64,000 nucleotides of DNA from Annulohypoxylon bovei var. microspora (Eukaryota; Ascomycota; Sordariomycetes; Xylariales; Hypoxylaceae), in the NCBI GenBank assembly GCA_022836615.1, contig MU405303.1:1-64000 (forward strand). Reading direction: 5' to 3'. A program made the translations under genes and the position numbers. This document shows positions 32,553 through 44,434 of this stretch, piece by piece. The notes under the pieces are model-generated. The model worked only from the letters and a program-made list of their open reading frames with translations, had not been told where the DNA came from and made no database searches. The stretch's first letter is position 1; each line of letters starts with the position of its first letter.

Positions 32553-35185
32553 ATGGATCGTGAGAGAAACAGCCCGGGTCCTAATAAACGCCGTCTTCTT
32601 CCCATAGCACCCGCTCCGGCAGGCGGCTCAGGCCAAGGTGCTGGTTCAAACACCGGTGCGAGAGGGAGGAGGCAGGTCACAGCCGCGTGTGAAGCTTGTC
32701 GAAGAAGAAAGTCCAAAGTAAGAAAAGAAGAATCTCAATAGGTAATACTCATTTAAAGATAGGAACCTATTACCTTGGAAATATTCACACGTGATACTGT
32801 TCAACGGTCTGGTATTAATTTCATATTAGGTTACATTATACTTACTAACTAATAGCTCTGTCTTTCCTAGTGTAATGCTGAGCGCCCAAAGTGCAGCCTT
32901 TGTGTTAGACATGATACCGACTGCAGATATGCTACGGCTCCGACAGAGACACACTCTCAGGCTTTGAAACGGAAACACAACGAACTACAGGACCGTATTA
33001 CGCCCTACGAGGAACTATTCGACATTCTTAAGTCTAAGTCTGAGACTGAATCTCTCGAGATTTTTAAGAGAATTCGATCTGGCAACGATGTCGGATCTAT
33101 TCTACGTCAGGCGAGGGATGGTGATCTTCTGATGCAGCTCTCCTTGGCCCCTGAAGCCCGTCGCCGATACGAATTCCCATATATACGCGATATGCCAGCT
33201 ACGATTATGATTTCGGATAACTTGTATCTACGCTCTTTCATCTACGAAACTACATTCCATGCTCCCCCCTCTCAAGGATATCCGCTTGATTCCCACCGCG
33301 AAGGCTACGGCGATGATAGATACCTCAAGCCCTATCACGCAGCCCAAGTTGTCGAGCCGAGCTTCTCGAACATAAAAATCTCAGAATGGACTCCCGTGAT
33401 CAAGGACGACCACATATTAAGGAGGCTTCTTAACGCCTACCTATACTATCAACACTCGTGGACCGCTGCATTTCACATGGACTATTTCCTTAAGGATTTG
33501 GCATCCGGACAGACACGTTACTGCTCGACTCTGTTAGTCAACGCCATTCTTGCTGCTGCATGCGTAAGTTTTGGCCATATATCACACATGTCATAAATAG
33601 GTAGTTAACTGATGACATCCAGGCCATGAGCCGTGAACTTCCGGATCGAAACAAATTCTGGATTCCCCAAACCCTCGGTTACCAATTCCTGGCCGAAGCA
33701 AAGAGACTTTGGGAAATCGAAGGCGGAAGCAGACCCGGTAAACTCACAACGATACAAGCGGCCATCGTTTTGAGCATCGTGGCGACTACCACTGCCATGG
33801 ACAAGGTCGGCACGTCATACTTACTCCAAGGCATGGCCATGGCAACCAATTTGAAGCTGTTCACGGCTACCTGCGGTACGCGAGACGGAGAAATGCGAAA
33901 GGCGCGAGCGTTCACCGCCTGGGGACTATTCTGCTGGCAAGCGTAAGTGAACTCGTAACGTCAACCTGCTTGTTTTTGTCCTCTGCTAAACGAACACGTC
34001 TAGATGGCAACGCTTCTACTTCGCCCGCCCTCCTCTCCTCGAAAAAGCCCCCGCGTACCCCTTACCAGACCCGATGGCCGATCCGAAATGGTACGGCGAG
34101 ATCTGGATACGCTACCCCCTAAGCCAAAACCTGTACCCGACCAACCTCAACTGCACCATAAAGTCGAACTTCGAGCTGCGGAAGCTGATGAACGAGATGG
34201 CGTTCGAGCTTTTCGAAGACGACGGGCCCCCTAAGATGACCACCGAGAAGGCCCTCGAGTGCAAGTCTAGGCTGGATAACTGGTTCTCCAATCTTCCGGA
34301 GCCGCTTATGCCGACGAAGGTTGTGTTGCCGGACCATATCAAGATACAGTAAGTGAATTTTTATACCTACCTACCTAAGTATCTATGCGATATACCTTCA
34401 ACCCATCTAACCTCGCGATTCTCTCCAGTCTCGAATACTACGGCACGATGATCTCGCTCGTCCGGCTGCTGGCGCAAAGCGGCACGCCGCTGGACACGAC
34501 CTGGCAGAACGTGATCACGCACTCGGAAGTGCGCCTCGAGACGCTCCTGCGGCTGTACTACCTGCGGCACAGCTACGAGTCGTACGACCCGCTGCTGATG
34601 CACTGGCTCATGTTCCTGGGGGACTCGATCCTGCTGAAGCTGGACGCGCCGCAGGCCTCGCCGCCGGCCGCGCCCCCGCACGACCCGCGGCCGAACCCGG
34701 AGTCGCTGCGGTCGACGCTGATCCTGTGCGCCAAGGGCCTGTACGACCAGTCGCGCAACTTCCACATCGCCGTGCTGCTGTACCGCCTGCTGCGCGACCG
34801 CATGAAGGCCAACGACCTCGACCTGCTGCGCACCCACATCTTCAGCAACCCGTCCTCGTCCGGGCACGGCCGTAACAGCAACAGCAACAGCGCCGCCGCC
34901 GCCGCCGAGGACGACGAGCCGCTCATGACCCAGTACGTGCAGTCGCAGTGGCTGGCGCCCATCGTCATGCCCGACGAACACGGCGACAACAGCTCCAAGC
35001 GCACCCTCGACTACCTGCTGCGCGAGTACGAGAAGCTGTCGCTGGACCGCCGCGGCGACGCCGAGGAGGTCGGCGAGGGCGAGGGCGAGGGCGAGGGCGA
35101 GGGCGCGGGCGGCGTGGGCGCGGCCGCGGGCGGCGTGGGCGCGGCCGCGAGAGACGCCACGCCCCCGCCCCGGCGCCAGGCGTGA
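32553..35185 (+). CDS. Zn2Cys6 transcription factor with fungal-specific domain
   Basis: A nuclear DNA-binding regulator. Exons 32553-32717, 32871-33563, 33623-33942, 34004-34348 and 34429 to 35185 all join in phase. The binuclear zinc cluster is CEACRRRKSK split by intron 1 from CNAERPKCSLCVRHDTDC, giving C-x2-C-x6-C-x6-C-x2-C-x6-C, placed at about residue 46. A helical linker starting ALKRKHNELQDRI follows. The regulatory domain contains LLNAYLYYQHSWTAAFHMDYFL, YLLQGMAMATNLKLF and AWGLFCWQAWQRFYFARPPLL, typical of the fungal_trans family. The modelled end runs into a Gly-Glu and Gly-Ala-Val low-complexity tract (about 35070-35160). A better C-terminus TLVSEYLDRVLGSRFGDFLSGLDDLI is readable at 35194-35274 after a CTAG acceptor, so the last exon may be wrong. 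Targets unknown. Confidence 0.9.
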
Positions 35186-35274
35186 CTCTCTAGGACCCTG
35201 GTCTCCGAGTACTTGGACCGCGTGCTCGGGTCGAGGTTCGGCGATTTCCTGTCCGGGTTGGACGACTTGATCTG

Positions 35275-35969
35275 AGCTTTCTGCATATCTACCTACCTAC
35301 TCAGGTAGGTAGGTGGCTGGCTAGGTTTCCGGGCGCCGGGGTCGGCGGGTGCGTTGCTTTGGTTTCTGACGACGCGGTTTTGCCGTTCGTGTGGCTTGCG
35401 ATACCTTACTACCTAGGTAGAGAGGGACTATACGACTTACGACGGACAAGACGCTGCGTACCATCTAATGAACACGGTTACGAATCTACGAGTTCAATGA
35501 TTAGTTGAGATTGAGATTGTTTAGAATACCTACTTTAGGTACCTAGATACCCAAGATTTAGGGGCTGCTGAGATGAGACGGATCTGCGAAGAAAATTTGG
35601 GGTACACTTGTTGATGGGGTAGAGGATGGATGGATAGATATATAATCCGCAACTATATCATCGTGGAGATTTATATTCATGCGCCGTGGTGATCAACAGC
35701 GATTCTATTCGAGTACATTATTGTGTTCACCCTGGCACGTAAGTCGTCGAACTGTGTACCTTGCCAGCTAAGCTCTTCAACTCATGATCAAAAGCCGCGA
35801 CTTAAGCTTCTAAGCCTACCATAGTCCAAGATCAAGCCCGATGACTACCTACCAAGGACGCTCCCTAATGCAAAACCATTTTCTATTCCCACCTTGGGAT
35901 ATACCGGTCGTACCCCTCTAATTACGATAAAAGCACCCCAATCCATCAAGCTCGGTTTAAACGGCCAGG
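35275..35969. other. convergent intergenic region
   Basis: Between the 3' ends of the Zn2Cys6 gene and RAD5. It contains an inverted repeat of ACCTACCTAC and GTAGGTAGGT at 35291-35314 that could form a hairpin, and CTACCTAGGTAG near 35408-35419. No gene. Confidence 0.55.
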
Positions 35970-38900
35970 TTAGCTTAGCAATTCCTTGATATCTTCAACT
36001 CTTTGAAGTCTCTTCTCTTCATCCGACATCATGCCTAATGAGGTAGCACTAAAATAGCGATAGTTAATAACCGAAGTCCATAGTGTAGAGAAGTGAAAGT
36101 TAGAAAGGGACGGGGGCGCTTACATGAACTTCTTCCTATCCTGAACCTTCAACATCCGCTCCTCGACACTTTCCTTGACGATGAACCGATACACCTTGAC
36201 CTCGTCTTCCTGGCCCATCCTGTGCACGCGATCGATGGCCTGCGCCTCGACGGCGAAACTCCACCAGGGATCCATCATAAAGACTCGGCTCGCCTGCGTC
36301 AGGTTCAATCCCACGCCGCCAGCCCGCAAGCTTAGCAACAGAATTGTGAACTTGTCGGACTCTCTGAACTCGGCCAAGATAGTGGAGCGAGTCTTCTGGT
36401 TGGTGGACCCGTCAAGGCGGAGAAATCGCATGTTTGCCTTGTTGAGTGCGGGCTCGATGAGTGACATGAAGGATGTAAATTGACTGAAGACCACCGATTT
36501 GATGCGAGGGTGTTCCCTACGCAAGTCTCGCAGATGCTTCATTAGCGAGACCACTTTAGATGATGACTCATTGGTGCCAAGCCTTTGCAAACTGATCTTT
36601 GGTAATGTATTGATTACGTCCGGATCATCATGCCGAACCACTTCGAAAAGATCACGGCCGTTTATAGGCTCGCGACAGTTGAAACATCTTGGTATTTGGT
36701 GGTGGTCGGCGCTATGCTTTATGAAGTCTAGTAGACACTTCTTGCAAGCAGAATGCCAGCAGCCAGTAACTGTTTGGTCGATCATAGGTTCTTCTGAACA
36801 GATGGGGCATTCGTTTACAGCTTCATCCCTAATTTGCTGGAGAACGTGTGCGCCAAAAGCATTAACATCCTTTTCATCACCAGTAGTTGCCGTAAATCGT
36901 TCGATTAAAGACTGCAGGTCCATGTCGTCGCCAAGACCTGCAGCTGTGTCTGCTTCCGCCCCAGCCATCTCCTCTTCGGCGACTATGCCTTGATTTCTCA
37001 CTAAGATTGGGTGACAACATGTCTGGCGTAGACGAAGAATCTGGGCAAAGATGGTGGTATATGCTTTCATGACCGTGCCCTTCTCAACGTTGGAAGAGAG
37101 TGTACGCTTAGCCCTGGTAAAGATGTGATCATAAACAGCTCGCTCGGCCTCGGAGAGTTCAACCTCGACGATTTCCATCGACTTTGGAGGTAAAGGAACG
37201 AGACTAGATAATATTAGCACCATATATCTTTAATCCAGGAAATACAATATGACAACTTACGGTAATCCCTCGGGAGTCTTCATGTCTTTAGTTCTCCTCA
37301 TCACCAACGGCTCCAGAACTGTTTGCACGACGTCGAGAGCACGCACGAAGTCCTTAGACTCAAATGGGACGGTAATAAAAGTTCGCCAGAAGGAAAAGTT
37401 ATTCCAAGGTTCAACCCTAAGGAACCTGACTAGGCTGAATAAATCTTCTAAGCGATTCACGATAGGGGTTCCGGTGAGAACCCATCGGTGGGTGGCCGAA
37501 AGATCATAACAGGCCTTGGCTGTCTTCGATTGACGATTTTTGATAGTATGGCCTTCGTCGATGATGATACGGAAGAAATCCAAGGAGAACAGGCCGGTAT
37601 GTAATTCTCTATACGGGTTATTCTTGGAAGCAAGTTGAGTATACTCAGACAATACCACTCCATAACTCGTTATCACGACATCAGGAGCAGAAGAACGATT
37701 AGTCTCGCAGCATAGCGCTTGAAGGTTATCTGCCTTTTCATTGCCATAATAGACGATAGATTTCAGTGTCCCTTCCTTAGAAGCATTTTCTGCTTCACTC
37801 TGCCACTGGGCAAGCAATGACATAGGAGCAATAACAAGAGTTGTCTTAGGTGCGGGAACGACACCAGATCTAGAGAAAACCTTTCGTAACCCGTTGGCGG
37901 AACCAAGAGATGTATCGCCACCTTGAATTGCGATCTCGGACTTATGCGAATGGATTAGACTCAACATTTGAATTGTCTTACCAAGACCCATCTCATCGGC
38001 AAGGATGCCGCCTAGGCAATGTTGTTCTTGTACAGGGAAGTCCAAGGACATCTCACCAGAGTATGGGTTCATGTAAAAACTAGGCTGGTCCTCAACTTGA
38101 GGTAGATCTTGATCGTCGACATCCTTCGTTGGCCAGGTATATTCTTCCCAAAGTGGATGCATCGAAGCTTCGCGAACTTCATTCTTCTTATCCTTCTCTT
38201 TAGCCAACATCCAATATAGCGATTGTTTTTGATATGGCCGAAGAGTCATGTTAAAGGTCTCGGCTGGTTCAGCTTCAGGTGTATTAAAATCGAATGATTG
38301 TGCTTTCCGATAAAGAGCATCAAGTTGGTCTTGCTCGAGCTCTTGGCCATCTTCAGCGTCTTCACCTGGTGGGGATGAACTTGGAGTGCCTTGAGTGCTA
38401 GATTTCGTCGTATCGCTACTCTTCTTATCGACGGTTTCAACGGCAGTAAGTAGACCTTGTCTCGTGCTTCTAGCGGCAGTCGCATTGCCTCTTGACGGTA
38501 CAAGATTGATCTCCTGAAACAATCGCACAAGAGACACTTGACGTAGACGTAGATCACGCTCCTCGGTTGTTTCCTTCTCCTCGAAAAGGCCAGTTGAACG
38601 GTTATCCGATAATTGGTAACCCGCGTTCTTGAAGGCAGAACTCATCAGGAAGCATCGCAACTGTATGAATACAGTATCATTCGTCCTTAACCTTTCTGGT
38701 GCATACACGCAGCTACCCTCGAATTTGCAGACATCTTGGTCCATAAGCGAAGATACCCAATTTGCAGTGTCTTTTGCTAGTCGACCAATCTCAGTCCCTC
38801 GAGCGTCGGTAAAGCGCACGATCACGTCAACCCTCCTAGCCGCGGCCGAATTCACTCTAGGGGTCGGCATCAGCATACCTGCCTTGCCCTTGATGGAGGA

Positions 38901-39494
38901 ACCAGGTGGTAGAATCTTCTGACGCTCGATCTTGACAACATCTCCGTGATTCAAGAGGTTCGTTCCACTCCGAGTAGCCCATCCCTCCACGCCAAATGCA
39001 CCGATATAACGATTACGGAGTGGGGATTGTAGCTGTTGGGGTCGTACCGGTAGAGAGTAAAGCTCTTTGGAGTTATCGGTTGGAGCTATTGGAGGGGTCC
39101 GAGGAAGGAAAAGAGCTGTGGTTTTATTTGGGGGTTTAGGAGTACGACATTTCTTCCAAGTGCCGTCAAAGTACATATTGACAGCTCGCTGAAGATCATT
39201 CCCACAATTACTGCCAATGATGTCCAGAGCCTCTGAGTCGATCTTGTCGCCCACGATACTTTGGAATGCATTTTCGTCGAAGTTCGTATTGTTGTTTGAG
39301 GTAGAAGCGGATTCTTCTGAGAAGGCGCCGGCAGTGTTTGTTATCGGTATCTGATTAGTGACATTGTCAACCGTCTTCTCCGCGAGAGGCGGTTTTCTTT
39401 GTAGGCAGTGTGGAGTTGGATCATTTTCGCTTTCTGGGTCTGCAAAGAACCTCCTTTTCTTGAAAGGGGGTTCTCCCGAGTCTTCTAAATTCAT
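35970..39494 (-). CDS. RAD5: RAD5-type DNA repair helicase/ubiquitin ligase
   Basis: The post-replication repair protein that polyubiquitinates PCNA and remodels stalled forks. Exons 39494-37261, 37203-36124 and 36048-35970 give 1130 residues, the family size. Order: an acidic/basic disordered start with a UBA-like segment (EALDIIGSNCGNDLQRAVNMYFDGTW, about 88-113), then the HIRAN domain starting RYIGAFGVEGWATRSG (about 162). SNF2 ATPase follows with Walker A DEMGLGKT near 500-507, DEGH at about 646-649 and the LTGTPI motif. A C3HC4 RING begins CPICSEEPM near 877, then the helicase C domain with LLSLRAGGVGLNLT and DRVHRMGQ. The last exon gives the conserved end IATSLGMMSDEEKRLQ. All catalytic motifs look intact. 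Divergent from the complex I assembly gene with a 610-base shared promoter. Confidence 0.96.
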
Positions 39495-40104
39495 AGTGAA
39501 CTCATCAGAGTACTTGCAAGTCGCAAGCAGGTAATAAGTTGTATATAAAGGTCGAATAGCGAAAAGAAAGAACTTGAATTATTAAACCGAGTCCGTGAAT
39601 GGCGATAAAGATTATTGTTTGATAGGTGACTAGAATAATTGGTTGGCAGAGGCGAACTCCGATCAGCAGTAGAAGAAATTGACAGCAAAAACAATTATCT
39701 ACAGGTTGGCGAAGTTCTTGTACAGCAGAAATAAGATCCGATTCAAGAAAAAGAACTTGTCGTGCGATACTTTCAACGGCAAAGCACGTCGCGTTGATAT
39801 TTCCTAATTAGTAATTTAATAGAACCAAACGCGACTCCCTTAACACGGGTCATCATGTGACCGCGTCTCAATTAAAGTGGAAGTATCTAGGTACATAAAA
39901 AGACCCCCACATCCCGTCAAGCGTGATATCATTTTTACTTTACTTAGCTTATCCCTGTCACCGGGAAGCCACCAATCACGGAAATCCGATTTAGAGAATT
40001 TAGAGAATGAGAATTTATATTTCGCAACTCTCAACATTGAACATTGAATACAACCATACATATCAACGCCATGGATTGTTTATAAGGGATAATCTCAATC
40101 TCTT
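39495..40104. promoter_or_regulatory. divergent promoter region of RAD5 and NDUFAF6-like gene
   Basis: 610 bases between two start codons. Short frames here are not protein-like. No specific site assigned. Confidence 0.5.
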
Positions 40105-41270
40105 ATGTATCGTGCAGTTCGAGCACGTCAAGGTCTTAGCTGGCCTAGAGACCTCTTACGATCCTCACGAAGATATTACGTCACTGATGTCGAAATAGAA
40201 AAGGCGCGACAGTACTGTGTTGCGCAATTGAGGTAGGACTCTAACGACACGATTCAATGTAGCATATAACATTGTGAATGGATGAGACTAATTGAAATAG
40301 ACAGTCTGACTATGATTCTTATTTGATTCGAAATCTGCTGCCCAAGTCGCGGCAAGATATCTACGATGCGTTACGGGCATTCAATCTTGAACTCGTGCGA
40401 CTCCCAGAGCTCGTATCGAACCCAACGATTGGTCAATTGCGAATGCAGTTCTGGCGAGATGCTGTCAACAACACGTTTGCAGGCAAGCCACCGAAGGAGC
40501 CCATCATGATCCTGTTATATAAGGTCATCACGGAGCTTACTAAGAAAGGTGGCGCGCCGACCTCAATCAAGTTCTGGCTGCTACGTCTGATTAATACCCG
40601 GGAGAAGTACATGGATAATCGGCCGTTCACTAGTTTAGCTTCGTTGGAGGAATACGCAGAAAATACTTATTCGACTCTCATGTATTCGAATCTAGCCGCA
40701 CTCCCTATCCAATCCATGCATATGGATCATTTAGCCAGCCACATCGGCAAGGCGTGCGGTATTGTGGCTATCATTCGGGGTATACCGATTTTAGCTGCCT
40801 CCTCGCCGCCTGTGAAGTCGCCTGGGGGAGCTAGTGTAGGTAGTGGCAGGACCCCGGTTCTATTATTACCTCTAGATGTCATGGCGGAAACGGGGCTGAA
40901 GGAAGAAGACGTGTATCGACATGGTCCCGAGGCCGACGGTTTCCAGGATGCCGTCTTCAAAGTCGCCACCCGAGCTAATGATCATCTTATCACCGCAAGA
41001 GAAATGTTGAAAAACCTTGAGGCGGGGCAGAATCCAGGTCACGAATATGAGCATCATGGCGAAGAGCAGCACGAGTATCCATTAGCAGCTTTGGGAGATG
41101 ATGAGACAAAACGAGACCTCCGTCGGGGATTTGGCGTCTTATTAGAAGGTGTGCCGGTCGGCGATTACTTGACGAGGCTTGAAGCTCAAAATTTTAACCC
41201 TTTCATGGTGAAAAGTAGCTGGAAGCTCCCATGGCGGTTATGGAGAGCAGCCAAAACTCAACAAATATGA
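40105..41270 (+). CDS. mitochondrial complex I assembly factor, NDUFAF6-like (squalene/phytoene synthase fold)
   Basis: Homologous to NDUFAF6, an assembly factor for NADH dehydrogenase in the mitochondrial matrix that has a squalene/phytoene synthase fold without its usual activity. Exons 40105-40232 and 40301-41270 give 365 residues. The first 25 residues (MYRAVRARQGLSWPRDLLRSSRRYY) are basic and lack acids, as expected for a mitochondrial presequence. The body shows KARQYCVAQLRQSDYDSYLI, YDALRAFNLELVRLPELVSNPTIGQLRMQFWRDAV, LEEYAENTYSTLMY and the HIGKACGIVAIIRGIP helix, then RANDHLITAREMLKNL. Acidic metal-binding motifs of true prenyl synthases are absent, fitting NDUFAF6. The ATG at 40105 was chosen for its presequence and splice phase. 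Confidence 0.93.
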
Positions 41271-41834
41271 AACCAAGGTTATCTAATTGAGTGATAACAC
41301 TGTTATACTTATATGGTGTATGGTTAACCTAATTGCTTCAAACTAATTTCTTACATATTGAAAATATAGGTACCTACCTGCATGAAATATCGAATGATCT
41401 TGGCATAGTAACCAGCAGTCGTTGCGGATGTCAACTAGCTATCTGCCTACAGTAGGTAGTCGTGGTGAAAATTGATCACGCCTAGCTATATTCTTCAATT
41501 CATATAGATCGTTCAGTTTGCTTGTTGCGTACCTCATGTAAGGGACCAAAAGATGAAAGATTCGTCTATATCCGAAAATCGCATTAGCGATCCCTGGCGC
41601 GCCGCCACATTGGGTACAAGCGCAGAAGCGTCAGCATCACCGCTACCTTTTATGTTGATTATGAGCAGCGCAATCTACCAACCTTCGTAATATTTCACTA
41701 TTATGATGACATATCAATCCTAGCTTAATTCAGCTTACCCTCTTCTCAATCCGTAATCATCGCGTTTTCGAAACATCTCACCTGCTCGCCGCCAAACCGC
41801 GCAGATCCCCGACCAACCCGAGATAGCAAACACC
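41271..41834. other. intergenic, no gene seen
   Basis: Spacer between two plus-strand genes, with GTACCTACCT at about 41370. Holds the promoter of the cupin gene. Confidence 0.5.
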
Positions 41835-42445
41835 ATGCTCTTCAATCCCGCACTCTTCGGGCCCCTGGGCCTACTAATCGCATCCTCAATCGGAGCGCAC
41901 GCCGCCCCCAATTCCTCCATCCCCATCAACCACCGCAGCGCGCAAGAGCTCGTCGCGCAGCTCAACCTCATCCCCAACGAGGAGAAGGGGTACTACCTCC
42001 AGACCTTCGAAGACCCCGCGTCCGTAGTGTGGCCCGTGAACGGTACCAACACCACGCGGTCCGCCAGCACGGCCATTTACTACCTGCTCGAGGGCAGCGT
42101 GGGGTCTTCGTACTGGCACCGCGTGGACAGCGTCGAAGTATGGCACTACTACGCGGGCGCGCCGCTGACTCTGTCGCTGTCGAACAACGACGGCCAGGCC
42201 CCGGTCAAGAACCTGCTGGGCCCTGACGTGTTCAACGGCCAGCAGCCGCAGGTCGCGATTCCGAAGGATACGTGGCAGAGCGCGCTATCGCACGGGGAGT
42301 GGACTTTGGTTGGTACTACCGGTAAGTGGTTCGCTTTTCTTTGTGAAGTGTTCGATGTAGCTGATGCGATGACACAGTGGCGCCTGGTTTTATCCCGGAT
42401 GGCGTAGAGCTAGCGCCCCCTGGCTGGGAACCCAATGGAGCTTAG
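41835..42445 (+). CDS. secreted cupin_5 (DUF985) protein
   Basis: A small beta-barrel cupin of the DUF985/cupin_5 family, function mostly unknown. Exons 41835-42321 and 42378-42445 give 184 residues. Signal peptide MLFNPALFGPLGLLIASSIGAHAAP. Family pattern: SAQELVAQLNLIPNEEKGYYLQTFED, then STAIYYLLEGSVGSSYWHRVDSVEVWHYYAGAPLTLSLS, LLGPDVFNGQQPQVAIPKDTWQSA, WTLVGTTVAPGF and a short end. The first exon read alone runs on past the donor into a wrong tail; splicing restores the conserved VAPGFIPDGVELA. Bacterial relatives are cytosolic, so the export signal is notable. Confidence 0.92.
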
Positions 42446-42730
42446 GTGTCTTGAAAATGCCTACGTATATAAGTCATGGTGATCAGAAGTTACAAGAAGT
42501 TAGAAGTTAGAAGTTAAGTCACCGCAAAAGTCTCCTGGAACCTTAGAGGATGTCGTGTCAGCTCTTTGTTCGCTGCCTGGTATATTAACTTGCCCCTAAA
42601 CGGAGATTTGTATGGCAACAGACAATAGATAAGTTAGATCACACAATTATCAATTTCTAGGTACTTATATATAAACAACATAACTTTTATTATTCAATTC
42701 CATTTTACATACTATTTATCCGATTATCGC

Positions 42731-44434
42731 TTAAGATGCATCACTGCCGTCAGATGCATCACTTTCGTAATTTGCATCACTATCGATGGCAGGACCTCGC
42801 TTTTTCATTTCTTTCCAGTATTCGTCACCTAGGACGAGGCAGACCATCGCGTGAACAATTTGCAGGTACTCGAGATAGTGTAGGCTTTGAGGATGCCAAC
42901 CCAAGGGAGGTAGCTGTGCAAAGGTTTGCCGACTCGGTGCTACTTGAAGGTCGTGGTCGGTTCTTTTGGAAAGAAACTTGCGGAAGCCCTGGGTAAGCCA
43001 AACACACCGGTATATATCGTCCTTTTGAGAGTCCGATATATTCGTGTAGTCAGCACCGTGGTACAATAGCCTGCACGCTGGCAGGTAATTGCTCCGCCCG
43101 TTCAAGCCTCCCTCGCTCAGTGCCTGTTCTAATGGCGTTTTGGAGTCTCCGTGTTTCGTAGAGTTCACCGAAATACCAGAATTAGCCACTTCATCGATAA
43201 TTCCGAGGTTTTTGGAACCGATCGCTGCTCGTAACTCGCGAGTGGTATAACACATCCCAAGACTAATAAGGAATTTGGGGATTTCGACGCAACCGAAATC
43301 AATCGCCCTGTCTAATGCACTTTGCAGCGTTTCTGACCGCTCGCTTTCTGAATCTCCTATTACCCAGGGATGCCCTGAAAGCACAGCTTTGATAGTTTCA
43401 AGAGCGCTGTCACTCGCGGCAAATCCTATAGCGAATTTCTTACCATCGAATGGTGGGCTAGCCACATCAACAAAGATGCTCAACAGCGTACATGGCTCTT
43501 CAGTGTACCAGCTCTGTTGTCTAGATGGGATTCCTCGAGGGATCTTGTCCAGCCTCTTATCAATATGCTCTCGAAGAAAGTGGGCTTTATTGAAATCCTG
43601 GTCGTTGACAGCGTTCAATAGAGGTCGAATGATCTCCAAGTCATCGACGGGACAAGAGACAGCCGCTTTCAACGTATCAATGATGATGCGTTGAGCATCG
43701 CCGCTGGTGAAGAATGGGTCAAGCAGCAACGTGTTGACAACCTGCAAGCAACCGGATTTGGCAGCGATCCATAAATCCTCCTCCTTCAGTTTGAGCCCTT
43801 CAGATACTAGAAATTTCGCGGTCTCTTCAAGTTTTGACTCGCAAGCGATCCTGAACGTGTCATCACTGCGATATGAATCGTACTCTTGTTGTTCGGTAGT
43901 CATGATGTATATGCTTTTGCCATGTACCCTACCCCTTACATTGACGCCACATTCAGCAAGCGCTCGAACAACATCAAGCCTGCCATGGGATGCAGCTAAG
44001 TACATTGGCGAACTATATGCAACGTATATGAATTTGTTGCTATATTCTTGAAGGAAGTCGTCCCAATCGCCCAGGAACGGGAGGAACCAATGCCCCTCGA
44101 GTCCCTCGGGGAAGCTCTTTCGGTAGACATCGATGCAGGATTGAACATAGTCGATATCTTTCCCCTCTTTGATGGCCCAGTAGAGCCCAGGTAGATGTAG
44201 ATATTGTATTATTTCTCCGTCGCGAGATTGGGGCATGATTCGGACAACGTTTTTCTGACAATCGGCGTCTTTTTCAACCATCTCCCTCAAACCAATGGCA
44301 GAATGAGCAGACCTACAAGTGCAGGAAAAGTTGAGTAGATCTTTTGGTGTGTCCAGGTAATTCCCGATCTCTTGAATGAGCTCAGCTGGGAAGGTCAAGA
44401 GGGAGACTTCGTTTGAAGCATTGCGGGCATCCAT
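42731..44434 (-). CDS. F-box and ankyrin-repeat protein
   Basis: A single-exon protein of 567 residues. An F-box is at about 12-50 (LLTFPAELIQEIGNYLDTPKDLLNFSCTCRSAHSAI), which recruits SCF ubiquitin ligase through Skp1. Ankyrin repeats follow, for example SPMYLAASHGRLDVVRALAECGVNV and EDLWIAAKSGCLQVVNTLLLDP, then degenerate copies such as GCVEIPKFLISLGM and a last one around YLPACRLLYHGADY. The C-terminus is acidic and repetitive (SDANYESDASDGSDAS). The ATG at 44434 opens the F-box segment; the frame extends further upstream but without another ATG suited to it. The target is unknown. The gene belongs to a rapidly evolving fungal family. Upstream sequence is AT-rich with GTAGGTAGG near 44500. 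Confidence 0.9.
   Translation of the reverse strand: MDARNASNEVSLLTFPAELIQEIGNYLDTPKDLLNFSCTCRSAHSAIGLREMVEKDADCQKNVVRIMPQSRDGEIIQYLHLPGLYWAIKEGKDIDYVQSCIDVYRKSFPEGLEGHWFLPFLGDWDDFLQEYSNKFIYVAYSSPMYLAASHGRLDVVRALAECGVNVRGRVHGKSIYIMTTEQQEYDSYRSDDTFRIACESKLEETAKFLVSEGLKLKEEDLWIAAKSGCLQVVNTLLLDPFFTSGDAQRIIIDTLKAAVSCPVDDLEIIRPLLNAVNDQDFNKAHFLREHIDKRLDKIPRGIPSRQQSWYTEEPCTLLSIFVDVASPPFDGKKFAIGFAASDSALETIKAVLSGHPWVIGDSESERSETLQSALDRAIDFGCVEIPKFLISLGMCYTTRELRAAIGSKNLGIIDEVANSGISVNSTKHGDSKTPLEQALSEGGLNGRSNYLPACRLLYHGADYTNISDSQKDDIYRCVWLTQGFRKFLSKRTDHDLQVAPSRQTFAQLPPLGWHPQSLHYLEYLQIVHAMVCLVLGDEYWKEMKKRGPAIDSDANYESDASDGSDAS

Noticed and set aside
34367..34981. 204-codon minus frame rich in Val, Arg and Gln
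   Set aside because: Shadow of the GC-rich last exon of the Zn2Cys6 regulator.
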